Notes: generated from the sequence alone by a model not told the origin. 64,000 nt of DNA from Azospirillum rugosum (GCF_017876155.1 NZ_JAGINP010000024.1:92238-156237); one strand, 5' to 3'; numbered from the stretch's first letter, positions 1-9,299 are shown. Made by a program: numbers and translations.

Positions 1-1
1 G

Positions 2-169
2 CGGGAGTTGCCGCTCGACCCCGACCGGCTGCTGGTGGAGCTGGTCCAGGGTTGGCAGTATCTGTTCGACCGGAACCCGCAGGCGCTGCGCTGGATCGTC
101 GAGCAGCAGGCCCCCGTCTTCACGGAATCCTCCTACCCCGTGGCCGGCTGCCCGACCAGCCCTTGCTGA
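2..169 (+). CDS. C-terminal fragment of an unrecognised protein
   Basis: An open frame enters from the left edge and ends at a TGA at 167-169, giving about 55 residues beginning RELPLDPDRLLVELVQG and ending in a Cys-containing tail. Codon use matches the GC-rich neighbours, with G or C in most third positions, which supports real coding. The start lies outside the window. I do not recognise the family. The next gene begins 216 bases downstream and is probably a separate transcription unit. Confidence 0.5.
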   Translation, partial: RELPLDPDRLLVELVQGWQYLFDRNPQALRWIVEQQAPVFTESSYPVAGCPTSPC

Positions 170-385
170 GCCGTCATCCCGCGTGACGAGGCCGGTTCGC
201 CTGCGGGCGGGAGCCAGCCTTGTCACAGGCCCGGGTCCCGGGCATCAATGTCTCATTAACCATAAAATCCGACACTCGCGTCAGTCCTGACGGCGTCGTG
301 ACGTCCCCACGACCGCCGGGCGAAGCCGCGGTTTTCCGCGCCCTCTCCGACCCGCAAAGACGGGTCCTTCAAAGGATTCGCGATC

Positions 386-1561
386 GTGTCTGGCCTCAGC
401 CAATTCCGGCTGCTCACGCTGCATTACGGCTTTTACCAGCTTGCCGCCGCGCTGGCGGGCGGCTTCGTGGGCGCCTATCTGCTGAAGCTCGGCTTCAGCC
501 TGCCCACGGCGCTGCTGGCCTACGCGGCCTTGCTCACCTGCCGCTTCGGCCTGCGCCTCGTGGCGCTGTCCGCGGCGCGGCGCCTGGGGTTCCGGACCAC
601 GATCATGCTGGGGGCCGGTCTCGCGGCCGCGCAGTTCCTGCCCTTGATGAAGGCGGGCGAGCCGCTCTGGTTCGCGGTCTGGCTGCTGATCGTCTCGCTG
701 GCGGAGTCCCTTTACTGGCCGGTGTACCACGCGGCGGCCGCGGTCACCGGTGGCGAGGGGTCGCGCGGGCGGGAGCTTGGGATCCGCACGGCCGTCGGCG
801 CTCTGGTCGGCGTGCTCGGGCCCCTGGCCGGCGGCTTCCTGCTGGAACGCTTCGGCCCGACGGTGGATTTCGGGATCGCGGCGGCCTTGGCGCTGGCGTC
901 GGTCCTGCCGCTGACGGCCTTGCGCGCCATCCCCGCCGGCCCGGTTCCCAGCCTGCGGGAGTCCGTGCGGGCCATCGACCGGGCCGGGATCCTGACCTTC
1001 GCCGCCGACGGCTGGATGGCCTCCGGCCTGGCGATGGCCTGGCCGATGGTCCTGTTCGGGTCGCTGGGTTCCCATTACGAGTCCTTCGGCATCGCCAACG
1101 CCGCCGCCGGCGTGGCCGGCGCCGCGGCCGGGCTGGTCTGCGGTCACGCCATCGACCGGGGCGAGCGCGACCGCTGCCTCGCCCTGGTGTGCCTCGCACT
1201 GGCCCTGGGCTTCGCCCTGCGGGCCTGCGCCAGCTGGTCGCCCCTGGCTGCCACCATCGCCAACGCCACCGGCGCCGCCATCGCCGGCTTCTACACGCCC
1301 GTGGTGATGAGCACGGTCTACGACCAGGCCAAGCGCTCCGGCGCCGCCTACCGGTTCCACTTCGCGGCGGAAGCCGGATGGGACGCCGGAGCGGTCGCCG
1401 GCTGCCTCGCCGCGGCGGCCGTGGCCGCGGTGACCGTGGCGCCGTCCCTGTCGCTGCTGCCCGCGGCGCTGGGCGTGGCGGCGGTCTATTGGTGCGTGCG
1501 CGGCCAGGCCGCCCCGGCGCCGCGGTCCCTCCCCGTGGCCGACGCCGTCACGGCGGGATAG
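386..1561 (+). CDS. MFS (major facilitator) transporter
   Basis: A 391-residue protein dominated by hydrophobic segments, about 10-12 predicted from the pattern of Leu/Ala/Val runs, as expected of an inner-membrane major facilitator. The start is a GTG at 386 preceded by AAAGGA at 371-376, a good ribosome site. An Arg-rich loop after the third helix (RFGLRL then SAARRLGF) resembles the MFS loop between helices 2 and 3. The length is normal for a 12-helix MFS protein. The substrate cannot be deduced. The gene abuts the stop of the convergent low-GC gene, with no intervening base. Confidence 0.75.
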   Translation: MSGLSQFRLLTLHYGFYQLAAALAGGFVGAYLLKLGFSLPTALLAYAALLTCRFGLRLVALSAARRLGFRTTIMLGAGLAAAQFLPLMKAGEPLWFAVWLLIVSLAESLYWPVYHAAAAVTGGEGSRGRELGIRTAVGALVGVLGPLAGGFLLERFGPTVDFGIAAALALASVLPLTALRAIPAGPVPSLRESVRAIDRAGILTFAADGWMASGLAMAWPMVLFGSLGSHYESFGIANAAAGVAGAAAGLVCGHAIDRGERDRCLALVCLALALGFALRACASWSPLAATIANATGAAIAGFYTPVVMSTVYDQAKRSGAAYRFHFAAEAGWDAGAVAGCLAAAAVAAVTVAPSLSLLPAALGVAAVYWCVRGQAAPAPRSLPVADAVTAG

Positions 1562-2125
1562 TCAGCCGGAATTCTGCCGGCGCCTGTAGAACTTGTTGAA
1601 GGGGGGCGCGTCAAGAGGCGAGATGGTCTTGAGTGGTGGGCTATGCGTGGCGATCACGTCGAACGTCACGCCAAGCATTTCCTGATTGATGTGCCGCCGG
1701 GAAAGAATATAGAGAAGTTCAGGGTGCCAGTTTTGCGGATGCACCTTGAGTATGGCTTCGGATGCGAACCTCAGCGCCGCCAACTCCTGAAGCTTGCTGG
1801 CAATCTTGATCGTCCTTTGGTCGCAATCGCGAAGACCATCCTCGCTTATCTGAACAATACGGTAGCGAGAGAGTCGGAAAACCAAAATGCCGGCCAATTT
1901 ACCGACGGAAAGCCCATGGAAATCCTGCTCGACCTTCATTCGGCGGGTGACCATAATGATCAGGTCTTTTCTGGCCTCACTCAGTGCCAGCGCAAGTTCA
2001 TTTGCCGTGATGTCGATTGCTGCATCCGGTATGCCGGTCTCTTCGGCGATCTCCGCAACCGCATCAGCAAATATGTTCGCAAGCTCGTCCTGAATGCGCC
2101 CAGGCAATAAGTCGGCGTCGCTCAT
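1562..2125 (-). CDS. Hypothetical protein of a low-GC gene pair
   Basis: A 187-residue protein starting MSDADLLPGRIQDELANIF, with an acidic amphipathic N-terminus and no signal peptide or obvious membrane segment. I do not recognise the family. The DNA is about 47 percent GC in the blocks I counted (for example 1801-1860) against about 70 percent nearby, and AT-ending codons are common, suggesting horizontal transfer. The ATG at 2125 shares one base with the stop of the preceding small gene, so the two are very probably translationally coupled. A short upstream partner plus a longer partner would fit an effector/immunity or toxin/antitoxin pair, but no motif proves this. Confidence 0.6.
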   Translation of the reverse strand: MSDADLLPGRIQDELANIFADAVAEIAEETGIPDAAIDITANELALALSEARKDLIIMVTRRMKVEQDFHGLSVGKLAGILVFRLSRYRIVQISEDGLRDCDQRTIKIASKLQELAALRFASEAILKVHPQNWHPELLYILSRRHINQEMLGVTFDVIATHSPPLKTISPLDAPPFNKFYRRRQNSG

Positions 2126-2322
2126 CAGTCAAACTCAGCCGCATACTGATAAATCGGCTGCCAGTCCGCCTTCTCGGTCACGCGGTTCTGGATGATCGCC
2201 GACACGTCTTCAGGAGTGCACACGCCCGAGTTTACGCGCACTTCGGAGCTGGCGCTTGACCGAGCGGCCCGCACCTTCTCGACGAAAAGACCCCTGTTGG
2301 CCTTGATCTCAGCCAAGTTCAT
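2125..2322 (-). CDS. Small hypothetical protein, first gene of the low-GC pair
   Basis: A 65-residue protein starting MNLAEIKANRGLFVEKVR. The ATG at 2322 is chosen because a GGGGGA ribosome site lies 5 bases before it; an in-frame start at 2358 adds 12 residues but lacks such a site. It ends in YQYAAEFD, and its TGA overlaps the ATG of the next gene by one base. No recognised domain. The predicted helix near the N-terminus is basic and the C-terminal end is acidic. Base composition is as atypical as its partner's. Confidence 0.55.
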   Translation of the reverse strand: MNLAEIKANRGLFVEKVRAARSSASSEVRVNSGVCTPEDVSAIIQNRVTEKADWQPIYQYAAEFD

Positions 2323-2674
2323 TGTTTCCCCCGCCGGCCCCATCCAGACAGGAACCATCGCATTGACCGCGGGCTATATCAATGTGACATGTGGCGAGTC
2401 AAGCGCCGAAAGTCATAGGCTTCCAACTCCTTGCCAACATTCATTCAATCGCATTCACAACAAGAATAGAAGTCGGGAAGGGAAAGACGATTACTGCATC
2501 TCGTGCCACCGCCGCTGATCCATTGCCTCCATCGGAAAGGCGGTTCAGGCAAGCGATACGATCGTAGTCCAAGGGGCAGATTCTCGGACGTGCGATGCGT
2601 GGCCGGGCCCAGGGAAATCTTTGGCCGTCCCGAGCATTGAAAGCCTCGTAGCCAATTGCTGGCCGGGGATGCTG
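2323..2674. other. Intergenic region before the ABC importer, no gene seen
   Basis: About 350 bases between the divergent low-GC pair and the substrate-binding protein gene. Composition shifts from AT-richer to GC-rich across it. No convincing coding frame, RNA or repeat is visible. It should contain promoters for both directions. Confidence 0.5.
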
Positions 2675-4261
2675 ATGACCGGATTTCGACACGCGCTTGC
2701 GGGCTGTCTCTTAGCGGTGACGCTCGCCATGGCGGGCGCGCCGCTCAGGGCGGACCCGGTGCCGAAGGACGTGCTCGTGGTCGGGCAGATCGCGGAGCCG
2801 GCGTCGCTCGACCCCGCGGTCAGCACCGCGACCAACGACTTCCGCATCCTGGTCAACCTCTATGAAGGGCTGGTCCGCTACAAGCCCGGAACGCTGGAGG
2901 TCGAGCCTGCGCTGGCCGAGCGCTGGACGGTGTCCGACGACGGGCTGACCTACCTGTTCACGCTGCGCGACGGCGTCACCTTCCACGACGGCACGCCCTT
3001 CGACGCGCAGGCGGTGAAGTTCAATTTCGACCGCCTGCTGGACAAGACCCACCCGGCGGCGGACACCGGGCCTTTCCCGCTCGCCTTCTTCTTCTCCGCG
3101 ATCGACCGCGTCGAGGCGCCGGACCCGCGCACCGTCCGCATCACGCTGAAGGAGCCTTTCGCGCCCTTCCTGTCCAACCTCGCCTACCCCACGGGCCTGA
3201 TGGTCTCCCCCAACGCGGTGATGAGTCGGCGCAAGGGGTTCGGCCGACAGCCGGTCGGCACGGGCCCGTTCCGCTTCGTGGAGTGGCAGGGCAGCCGGCG
3301 CGTGGTCATCGAGCGGAACCCAAACTATTGGGGTCCGCCCGCCAAGCTGCGCTCGGTGATCTTCCGCCCGGTCACCGACCCGAACACCCGCGCGATGGAG
3401 ATGCTGGCCGGTGGCCTCGACGTGATGGTGGAGGTGCCGGCCGACGCCCTGTCGCAGTTCCGCGACGAGGACGGGTTCCGCATCCACGAGCAGGCCGGCC
3501 CGCATCTCTGGTTCCTGATCCTGAACACCCGGCACGGGCCGCTGAAGGACCGGCGCGTCCGTCAGGCGGTCAATTACGCCATCGACAAGCGGGCCATCGC
3601 CGACAGCATCCTGCAAGGCACGGCGATCCCGGCCCGCGGACCCGTCGCCCCGGCCTTCGACTGGGCCACGGACCCGGCCATCACCGGCTACCCCTACGAC
3701 CCCAACCGGGCGCGGGCGCTGCTGAAGGAGGCGGGGGCGGAGGGCGCGTCGCTGACCTTCCTGGTGGCGGAGGGCGGGTCCGGAATGCTCGACCCCATCG
3801 CCATGGGCACGGCGATCCAGGCGAACCTCGCCGCAGTCGGGCTGAAGGTCACCATCCGGACCTACGAGTGGAACAGCTACCTCGCGCGGGTGAACGGCGG
3901 GCTCGGCGATAAATCGGATGTTGGCACGGCCGACATGGCGGAGATGGCCTGGATGACCAATGACCCGGACACCCTGCCCTACCTGACCCTGCGGTCCGAC
4001 GCGCTGCCGGAAAAGGGCGGCTTCAACTCCGGCTACTACGCGAACCCGACGCTCGACCGCCTCCTGGAGCAGGCGCGGCGCAGCGGCAACCAGGCCGAAC
4101 GCGGGGACCTGTACCGGCGCGCGGAGCGGATCGTCGTGGAGGACGCCCCTCTCGCCTTCGTCGCGCACTGGAAGCAGAACGCGGTCACCACCGCGGCCGT
4201 GCGGGGCTTCGCCTTGCAGCCGTCCTTCTTCCTGCTGCTCGACCGCGTGTCGAAGGACTGA
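2675..4261 (+). CDS. Periplasmic solute-binding protein, family 5 (peptide/nickel type)
   Basis: Binds the transported solute in the periplasm and delivers it to the membrane permeases encoded just downstream. The mature part contains the family-5 signatures: a VVGQIAEPASLDPA start, a TYLFTLRDGVTFHDGTPF block and the ALKEAGAEGASLTF region typical of DppA/OppA/NikA relatives. I favour the ATG at 2675 (528 residues), which gives a clean signal peptide MTGFRHALAGCLLAVTLAMA and has GGGG 6 bases upstream. A TTG at 2621 and an ATG at 2669 are in-frame alternatives. The gene is followed after 11 bases by the first permease. The ligand (peptide, nickel chelate or glutathione) is not predictable. Confidence 0.9.
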   Translation: MTGFRHALAGCLLAVTLAMAGAPLRADPVPKDVLVVGQIAEPASLDPAVSTATNDFRILVNLYEGLVRYKPGTLEVEPALAERWTVSDDGLTYLFTLRDGVTFHDGTPFDAQAVKFNFDRLLDKTHPAADTGPFPLAFFFSAIDRVEAPDPRTVRITLKEPFAPFLSNLAYPTGLMVSPNAVMSRRKGFGRQPVGTGPFRFVEWQGSRRVVIERNPNYWGPPAKLRSVIFRPVTDPNTRAMEMLAGGLDVMVEVPADALSQFRDEDGFRIHEQAGPHLWFLILNTRHGPLKDRRVRQAVNYAIDKRAIADSILQGTAIPARGPVAPAFDWATDPAITGYPYDPNRARALLKEAGAEGASLTFLVAEGGSGMLDPIAMGTAIQANLAAVGLKVTIRTYEWNSYLARVNGGLGDKSDVGTADMAEMAWMTNDPDTLPYLTLRSDALPEKGGFNSGYYANPTLDRLLEQARRSGNQAERGDLYRRAERIVVEDAPLAFVAHWKQNAVTTAAVRGFALQPSFFLLLDRVSKD

Positions 4262-4272
4262 GGGGCGCGCCC

Positions 4273-5220
4273 GTGGCTTCCTACATCCTCGGCCGGATTC
4301 TGGCGCTGGTGCCCGTGCTGTTCGGGCTCAGCGTCATCGTTTTCCTGATCATGGCGCTGATCCCCGGCGACCCGGCGACCGCGATCCTCGGCCCCTACGC
4401 GACGCCGGAGAACGTCGCCCGGATCAACCACGACCTGGGCCTCGACCGCAGCCTGCCGGTGCGTTACGCGACGTGGCTCGGCCATGTGCTGGCGGGTGAC
4501 CTCGGCCGCTCGTCCAGCCTCAACCGACCGGTGCTGGACGAGGTGGCGGAGCGGTTTTCGGCCACCCTGGTGCTGGCCGGCGCGGCGCTCGTGCTGGCCT
4601 CCATCCTCGGGCTGCTGGCGGGCATCGTCTCCGCGGTGCGGCAGTTCGGGCTGGCGGACAAGCTGGTGACGTTGGCGGTCCTGATCGGCATCTCCATGCC
4701 GACCTTCTGGCTGGGCCTGCTGCTGATCCTGGCCTTCGCCGTCCGCCTGCGCCTGCTGCCGGTGAGCGGCATGTTTTCGATCTACGGCGGCGGCGACCTG
4801 CCCGACCTGCTGCGGCATCTGGCGCTGCCCGCCGCGACGCTGGCCGTTGTGGCCGCCGGGGTGATCGCGCGGCTGACCCGGTCGGCCATGCTGGACGTGC
4901 TGCGCCAGGATTTCGTGCGCACCGCCCGCGCCAAGGGCCTGACGGAGCGCCGCGTGGTGTTCGGCCACGCGCTGCGGGCGGCCCTGGTCACGGTGATCCC
5001 GGTGATCGGCATCCAGGCCGGCTTCGTGCTGGGCGGTGCGGTCTACATCGAGACGGTGTTCCAGTGGCCCGGCATCGGCCGCATGCTGGTCAACGCCATC
5101 GCCACGCGCGACGTCCTGCTGGTGCAGGGCGGGGTTTTGGTGGTCGCGACCAGCTATGTGCTGTTCAACCTGCTGGCCGACGTCCTGCAACGCCTGCTGG
5201 ACCCAAGGATCGCGCCATGA
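4273..5220 (+). CDS. ABC importer permease, DppB/OppB family
   Basis: First transmembrane subunit of a peptide/nickel-type importer; 315 residues, the usual length. It begins with the family hallmark MASYILGRILALVPVLFGLSVIVF, then PGDPA near residue 33. The binding-protein-dependent transport motif appears around the EAA loop (DFVRTARAKGLTERRVV). The GTG start at 4273 has a GAGGGG ribosome site at 4260-4265. Its TGA overlaps the ATG of the next gene (ATGA at 5217-5220), so translation of the two is coupled. Confidence 0.93.
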   Translation: MASYILGRILALVPVLFGLSVIVFLIMALIPGDPATAILGPYATPENVARINHDLGLDRSLPVRYATWLGHVLAGDLGRSSSLNRPVLDEVAERFSATLVLAGAALVLASILGLLAGIVSAVRQFGLADKLVTLAVLIGISMPTFWLGLLLILAFAVRLRLLPVSGMFSIYGGGDLPDLLRHLALPAATLAVVAAGVIARLTRSAMLDVLRQDFVRTARAKGLTERRVVFGHALRAALVTVIPVIGIQAGFVLGGAVYIETVFQWPGIGRMLVNAIATRDVLLVQGGVLVVATSYVLFNLLADVLQRLLDPRIAP

Positions 5221-7754
5221 GCAGTGTCCTGGCGCTGCTGCGCCGCGTGACGCGCAACCGGCTCGCGGCGCTGGGCCTCGTGCTGCTGGCGCTGATCGTG
5301 ATGGTCGCTGCGGCGGCACCCCTGCTGCCGTTGGCCGATCCCAACGCGACCGCGCCGGCCCGGCGCCTGCTGCCGCCCTTCAGCGCGGGCGCGTGGCTCG
5401 GCACCGACACGCTGGGGCGCGACCTGCTGGCGCGGCTGGTCTGGGGAACGCGGCTGAGTTTGGCGGTGGGCATCGCCGCCTCGGCCCTGGCGGCGCTGGT
5501 CGGGTCGGCGATCGGGCTGGTCGCCGGCTACGCGGGTGGACGGGCGGACAGCCTGCTGATGCGCGGCGTCGACGTGCTGATGGCCTTTCCATACCTGCTG
5601 CTGGCGCTCGCCATCGTTGCGGCGCTGGGGCCGGGGCTGCTGAACGCGCTCTACGCCGTCGTCGTCGCCAACATCCCCTTCTTCGCCCGCAACGTCCGCG
5701 GCGTCACCGCCGGCCTGCGCCACCGGGAGTTCGTGGACGCGGCGCGCCTGTCCGGCATGGGCGGCCCGCGCATCCTGCTGACGGAGGTGCTGCCGAACGT
5801 CCTGCCGGTGATCGTCATCACCGCCTCCACCACGGTCGGCTGGATGATCCTGGAAACGGCCGGCCTGTCCTTCCTCGGGCTGGGGTCACAGCCGCCACAG
5901 GCCGACCTCGGCTCCATGCTGGGGGAGGGACGCAAGGCGCTGATCACCGCGCCGCACGTCGCCGCCTTGCCCGGCCTCGTCGTCTTCCTGATCGTCATGA
6001 GCATGAACCTGATCGGCGACGGGCTGCGCGACGCGCTGGACCCCCGCCTGCGCTCCGGCCTGCCGGCCCGGCCGAGCGCCGCCACGCGCGTGGAGCGGCA
6101 CGTCGGCGACGCGCATCCGGCGGATGGCGCCCTCCTGGCCGTCTCCAACCTCCGCACCGCCTTCGAGACGGAGACCGGAGTCGTGGACGCGGTGAAAGGC
6201 GTCAGCCTGCGGGTGGCGCCCGGCGAATGCCTGGGCATCATCGGGGAGTCGGGGTCCGGCAAGTCGGTCACGGCGCTGTCCATCGCGCGGCTGGTCGCCT
6301 CGCCGCCGGGCGTCGTGCGCGACGGCGCGGTCCGCTTCGGCAGCGACGACCTGCTGGCCCTGCCGGTCGGCGCCCTGCGCCGGCTGCGCGGCGGGCGGAT
6401 CGCCTACGTCTTCCAGGACCCGCTGACCACGCTGCACCCGCTGATGCGCGTCGGCACGCAGGTGATGGAGGCGATCCGCGCCCACCAGCCCGTGTCGGCG
6501 GCCGAGGCATGGCGCCGCACCGTGGACCTGTTCGCCGCGGTGAGGCTGCCCGACCCCGCCGGCATCGCCCAGGCTTACCCGCATGAACTGTCGGGCGGGC
6601 AGCGCCAGCGGGTGTCCATCGCCATGGCGCTCGCCAACGATCCGGAGCTGATCGTCGCGGACGAGCCGACCACCGCGCTGGACGTCACCGTGCAGGCGGA
6701 GGTGCTGGACCTGCTGATTGAGCTACGGCGGCAGCGCAACCTCGCCATCCTCTTCATCAGCCACGATTTCGGCGTGATCGCCCGGATGTGCGACCGGGTC
6801 GCCGTGATGCACCGGGGTGCGGTCGTCGAGGAGGGCGATGCCCGCGCCGTCCTGGCCAACCCGCGGCACGACTACACCCGGCGCCTGCTCGCCGCCGTGC
6901 CGGTCCTCGGGCAGCCCCGGCGCCTGATCCCGGCCGCGGCGACGGTTCCGGCGACCACGGGGCCGGGGCTCGCGGTCGAGGTTCGGGACCTGTCCAAGAC
7001 CTACCCCGCCCGCCGCTCCCTGTTCGGGCGGTCGCGCCCGGCGGTGCGGGCGCTGGCGTCCGTGTCGCTGCGGGTGGCGTCCGGGGAGACGCTGGGGATC
7101 GTCGGGGAGTCCGGCTGCGGGAAGTCTACGCTCGCCCGCTGCCTCGTCGGGCTGACGCGCCCTACGTCGGGAACGATCCAACTGGAAGGACAGCCCATCG
7201 CCGAGCTTGCCGCCGCCGGGCCGAAGGCGCTGGGCCGCACGGTGCAGTACGTCTTCCAGGATCCGCTGTCCTCCCTCAACCCGCGCAAGACCATTCGAAA
7301 CGCCCTGGCGGCGCCCCTGCGTTTCCTGGCCGGCCTCGACGCCGGTGCGCGGGAGACGCGCATGGTCGAGCTGATGCGCTCGGTCGATCTCGACCCCGCC
7401 GTCCTGGACCGCTACCCGCACGAGTTCTCCGGCGGGCAGGCCCAGCGGATCGCCATCGCGCGGGCGCTCGCCGCCGGGGCCCGGATCATCGTGCTGGACG
7501 AGGCCGTGTCCGCGCTGGACGTGTCGGTGCAGGCGCAGGTGCTCCGCCTGCTCGCCGAGCTGAAGGCGCGGCATGGCCTGACCTACCTGTTCATCAGCCA
7601 CGACCTCGCCGTGGTGCAGGCCATCGCCGACCGCATCGTCGTGATGGCCGCCGGCGCGATCGTCGAGGAAGGTCTGTCCGAGCGGTTGTTCGCCGCCCCG
7701 CGGCACCCCTACACGCGCGGCCTGATCGACGCGGTTCCCACGCTGCCGCCCTGA
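5217..7754 (+). CDS. Fused ABC permease plus two ABC ATPase domains (DppC-DppD-DppF type)
   Basis: An 845-residue single chain joining three subunits that are normally separate. Residues 1 to about 280 are a DppC/OppC-like permease with an EAA-type loop (EFVDAARLSGMGG). Residues about 300-570 are a first ATPase: Walker A GESGSGKS near 342, signature LSGGQ near 456, Walker B LIVADEPT near 478. Residues about 590-840 are a second ATPase: GESGCGKS near 630, FSGGQ near 737 and VLDEAVSALD near 760. Both ATPases carry the C-terminal extension (HDYTRRLLAAVP, HPYTRGLIDAVP) of oligopeptide-type ATPases. Reading is continuous with no frameshift, so the fusion looks real. Permease-ATPase and ATPase-ATPase fusions are known in this family; all three together is less usual. 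Confidence 0.92.
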   Translation: MSSVLALLRRVTRNRLAALGLVLLALIVMVAAAAPLLPLADPNATAPARRLLPPFSAGAWLGTDTLGRDLLARLVWGTRLSLAVGIAASALAALVGSAIGLVAGYAGGRADSLLMRGVDVLMAFPYLLLALAIVAALGPGLLNALYAVVVANIPFFARNVRGVTAGLRHREFVDAARLSGMGGPRILLTEVLPNVLPVIVITASTTVGWMILETAGLSFLGLGSQPPQADLGSMLGEGRKALITAPHVAALPGLVVFLIVMSMNLIGDGLRDALDPRLRSGLPARPSAATRVERHVGDAHPADGALLAVSNLRTAFETETGVVDAVKGVSLRVAPGECLGIIGESGSGKSVTALSIARLVASPPGVVRDGAVRFGSDDLLALPVGALRRLRGGRIAYVFQDPLTTLHPLMRVGTQVMEAIRAHQPVSAAEAWRRTVDLFAAVRLPDPAGIAQAYPHELSGGQRQRVSIAMALANDPELIVADEPTTALDVTVQAEVLDLLIELRRQRNLAILFISHDFGVIARMCDRVAVMHRGAVVEEGDARAVLANPRHDYTRRLLAAVPVLGQPRRLIPAAATVPATTGPGLAVEVRDLSKTYPARRSLFGRSRPAVRALASVSLRVASGETLGIVGESGCGKSTLARCLVGLTRPTSGTIQLEGQPIAELAAAGPKALGRTVQYVFQDPLSSLNPRKTIRNALAAPLRFLAGLDAGARETRMVELMRSVDLDPAVLDRYPHEFSGGQAQRIAIARALAAGARIIVLDEAVSALDVSVQAQVLRLLAELKARHGLTYLFISHDLAVVQAIADRIVVMAAGAIVEEGLSERLFAAPRHPYTRGLIDAVPTLPP

Positions 7755-7837
7755 CGATCATGACGGGTTGCGGCTGGTCGTACGCACATCCGGACCGATA
7801 TGAGAGCGATCCACCGTCCACAGACCGCGATGGGCCA

Positions 7838-8431
7838 ATGCTCCAGCTCTGCCGACATGTGCTGCTGTCCGTGATGCTCGGCGTGTGGTCGTGCGTCGCG
7901 TCCGGGTCGGAAAGCCTGGCAGCGGACCCGGACCGGATCGACCCCAAGGGCCTGATCGTCCTCATGCGGCATGCGGAGGCTCCGGGCGTCGGCGATCCGC
8001 CGAATTTCCAGCTCCGCGACTGCTCAACCCAGCGAAACCTTGATACCGCCGGCCGGGAACAGGCCCGCCGCATCGGCGAGCGCCTGCGCCTCATCGGCAT
8101 CCGGGACGCCGCCGTCTATTCCAGCCAATGGTGCCGGTGCCTGGAAACGGCCCGGCTGCTTGATGTCGGGTCGGTGCAGGAACTGCCGGTGCTCAACTCC
8201 TTCTTCGACCGGCGGGAGGAACGGGATGCGCAGATCGCCGCCCTGCGGCTGTTCCTGGCCGGGTTGCCGCGCGACAGCGCGCCCGTCGTGCTGGTGACGC
8301 ACCAGGTGGTCGTGACGGCGTTGACCGGAGTCTATCCGGCGTCGGGCGAGTCGGTCCTGCTGCGGGCCAACGGGACCGGAGAGCCGGCCCAGCTGGGACG
8401 CGTGCCGGCCCGGCCGGAGGCCGCCCCATGA
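7838..8431 (+). CDS. Secreted histidine phosphatase family protein
   Basis: Member of the phosphoglycerate-mutase-like histidine phosphatases. The catalytic motif is LMRHAEA with the phospho-accepting His at residue 45 (Arg44 before it), and a second catalytic His lies in the VTHQ motif at residue 155. The N-terminus MLQLCRHVLLSVMLGVWSCVASG looks like a signal peptide, so the enzyme should act in the periplasm. I choose the ATG at 7838 (197 residues) for this signal; an in-frame ATG at 7760 would place 26 extra polar residues before it. The RHA form (instead of RHG) is common in a branch of uncertain substrate. The gene is convergent with the dioxygenase gene, 33 bases apart. Confidence 0.85.
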   Translation: MLQLCRHVLLSVMLGVWSCVASGSESLAADPDRIDPKGLIVLMRHAEAPGVGDPPNFQLRDCSTQRNLDTAGREQARRIGERLRLIGIRDAAVYSSQWCRCLETARLLDVGSVQELPVLNSFFDRREERDAQIAALRLFLAGLPRDSAPVVLVTHQVVVTALTGVYPASGESVLLRANGTGEPAQLGRVPARPEAAP

Positions 8432-8464
8432 GCATGAGGACGCGGGTCCCCGGGACGCGCCCCG

Positions 8465-9187
8465 TCAGGGGCGCCGCATCGTCACGACCAGCACGTCCCG
8501 AAAGGCCGGGCGCGCCGGATCGATGGGTTCGACGGGAGTCACGCCGTGGAACACCCGGGCGTCGTCCACCACCGCGGATTCCAGCGGGTGGCGCAGGGTG
8601 AAGCTGCCCAGCGGCCGGCCGGCGAGATCGTGGATGTTCGTCGTGCCGCTGGAGACGTTCTCGCGCCGGACCAGCATCACCAGGACCCAGTCCACGCCGT
8701 CGCGGTGCATCCCTTCCGGGGTGGGCCGCCCGGCCTCGCCCGCGCGGGCCTCGATCCGGAACTGGTGGACTTCCGTGTGCCAGACCTCCGGCTTGGTCCC
8801 GGCGGGCGTGAGCGGGTCGAACAGTTTGAGGCAGGTCTTAAGCACCGCCTCCAGCGCGGGGTGGGTCCCGGTCGCCTCCGTGATCGGCTCGAACCAGCGC
8901 TCCAAGCCGCCGTTCAGGGGGTTGTAGTCCCGGCTCTGGTAATGGGGCTGGTGCGGCTTGCGCCGGATGGCTTGCGCGGACAGGGCGAAGGCGGCATGGC
9001 GCCGGCGCCGGTAGCGCCCGCCGTCCGCCATGTAGGCGTCCAGGCCCAGATCATCCCAGCTGGCGCTGAAACCCTTCCAATCGCGCAGGCCCGCCGCGTC
9101 GAGCAGGCCCTGCATGTCACCGGCCGCAACGAAGGAGAAGCCCTCCGCCGCCACCGCGTCGCCAATCCTGCGCAGTTCTTTGGTCAT
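8465..9187 (-). CDS. 2-oxoglutarate/Fe(II) dioxygenase family protein
   Basis: A 240-residue protein matching the 2OG-Fe dioxygenase family that includes bacterial amino-acid hydroxylases. Visible features are VHQFRIEA, the iron-binding HRDG (His161, Asp163) and the distal RVFHGVTPV whose His would complete the facial triad. ATG at 9187 (MTKELRRIGDAV) fits the usual start; an upstream in-frame start at 9277 would add 30 Arg-rich residues unlike the family. It faces the same way as the HpnA-like gene upstream, across 112 bases. A free amino acid or a lipid-linked group could be the substrate; the sequence does not tell. Confidence 0.82.
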   Translation of the reverse strand: MTKELRRIGDAVAAEGFSFVAAGDMQGLLDAAGLRDWKGFSASWDDLGLDAYMADGGRYRRRRHAAFALSAQAIRRKPHQPHYQSRDYNPLNGGLERWFEPITEATGTHPALEAVLKTCLKLFDPLTPAGTKPEVWHTEVHQFRIEARAGEAGRPTPEGMHRDGVDWVLVMLVRRENVSSGTTNIHDLAGRPLGSFTLRHPLESAVVDDARVFHGVTPVEPIDPARPAFRDVLVVTMRRP

Positions 9188-9299
9188 ATCGGCTGTCCGG
9201 TCCAGAAGGCGAACCCGTTCGCCACGGACCATGACAGTACGAAAGCCTCGGCGCGCCCGCCACGCCCGCAAGCGCATGGCTCACCCGACCAATGTGAAA

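Noticed and set aside
1643..2110. Plus-strand 155-codon frame opposite the low-GC gene
   Set aside because: The minus-strand frame has better start context and overlaps its partner gene; this one has no upstream ribosome site.
2711..4168. Long minus-strand open frame opposite the solute-binding protein
   Set aside because: An antisense shadow of a highly GC-biased gene; low-complexity Arg/Gly/Glu composition and no domain.
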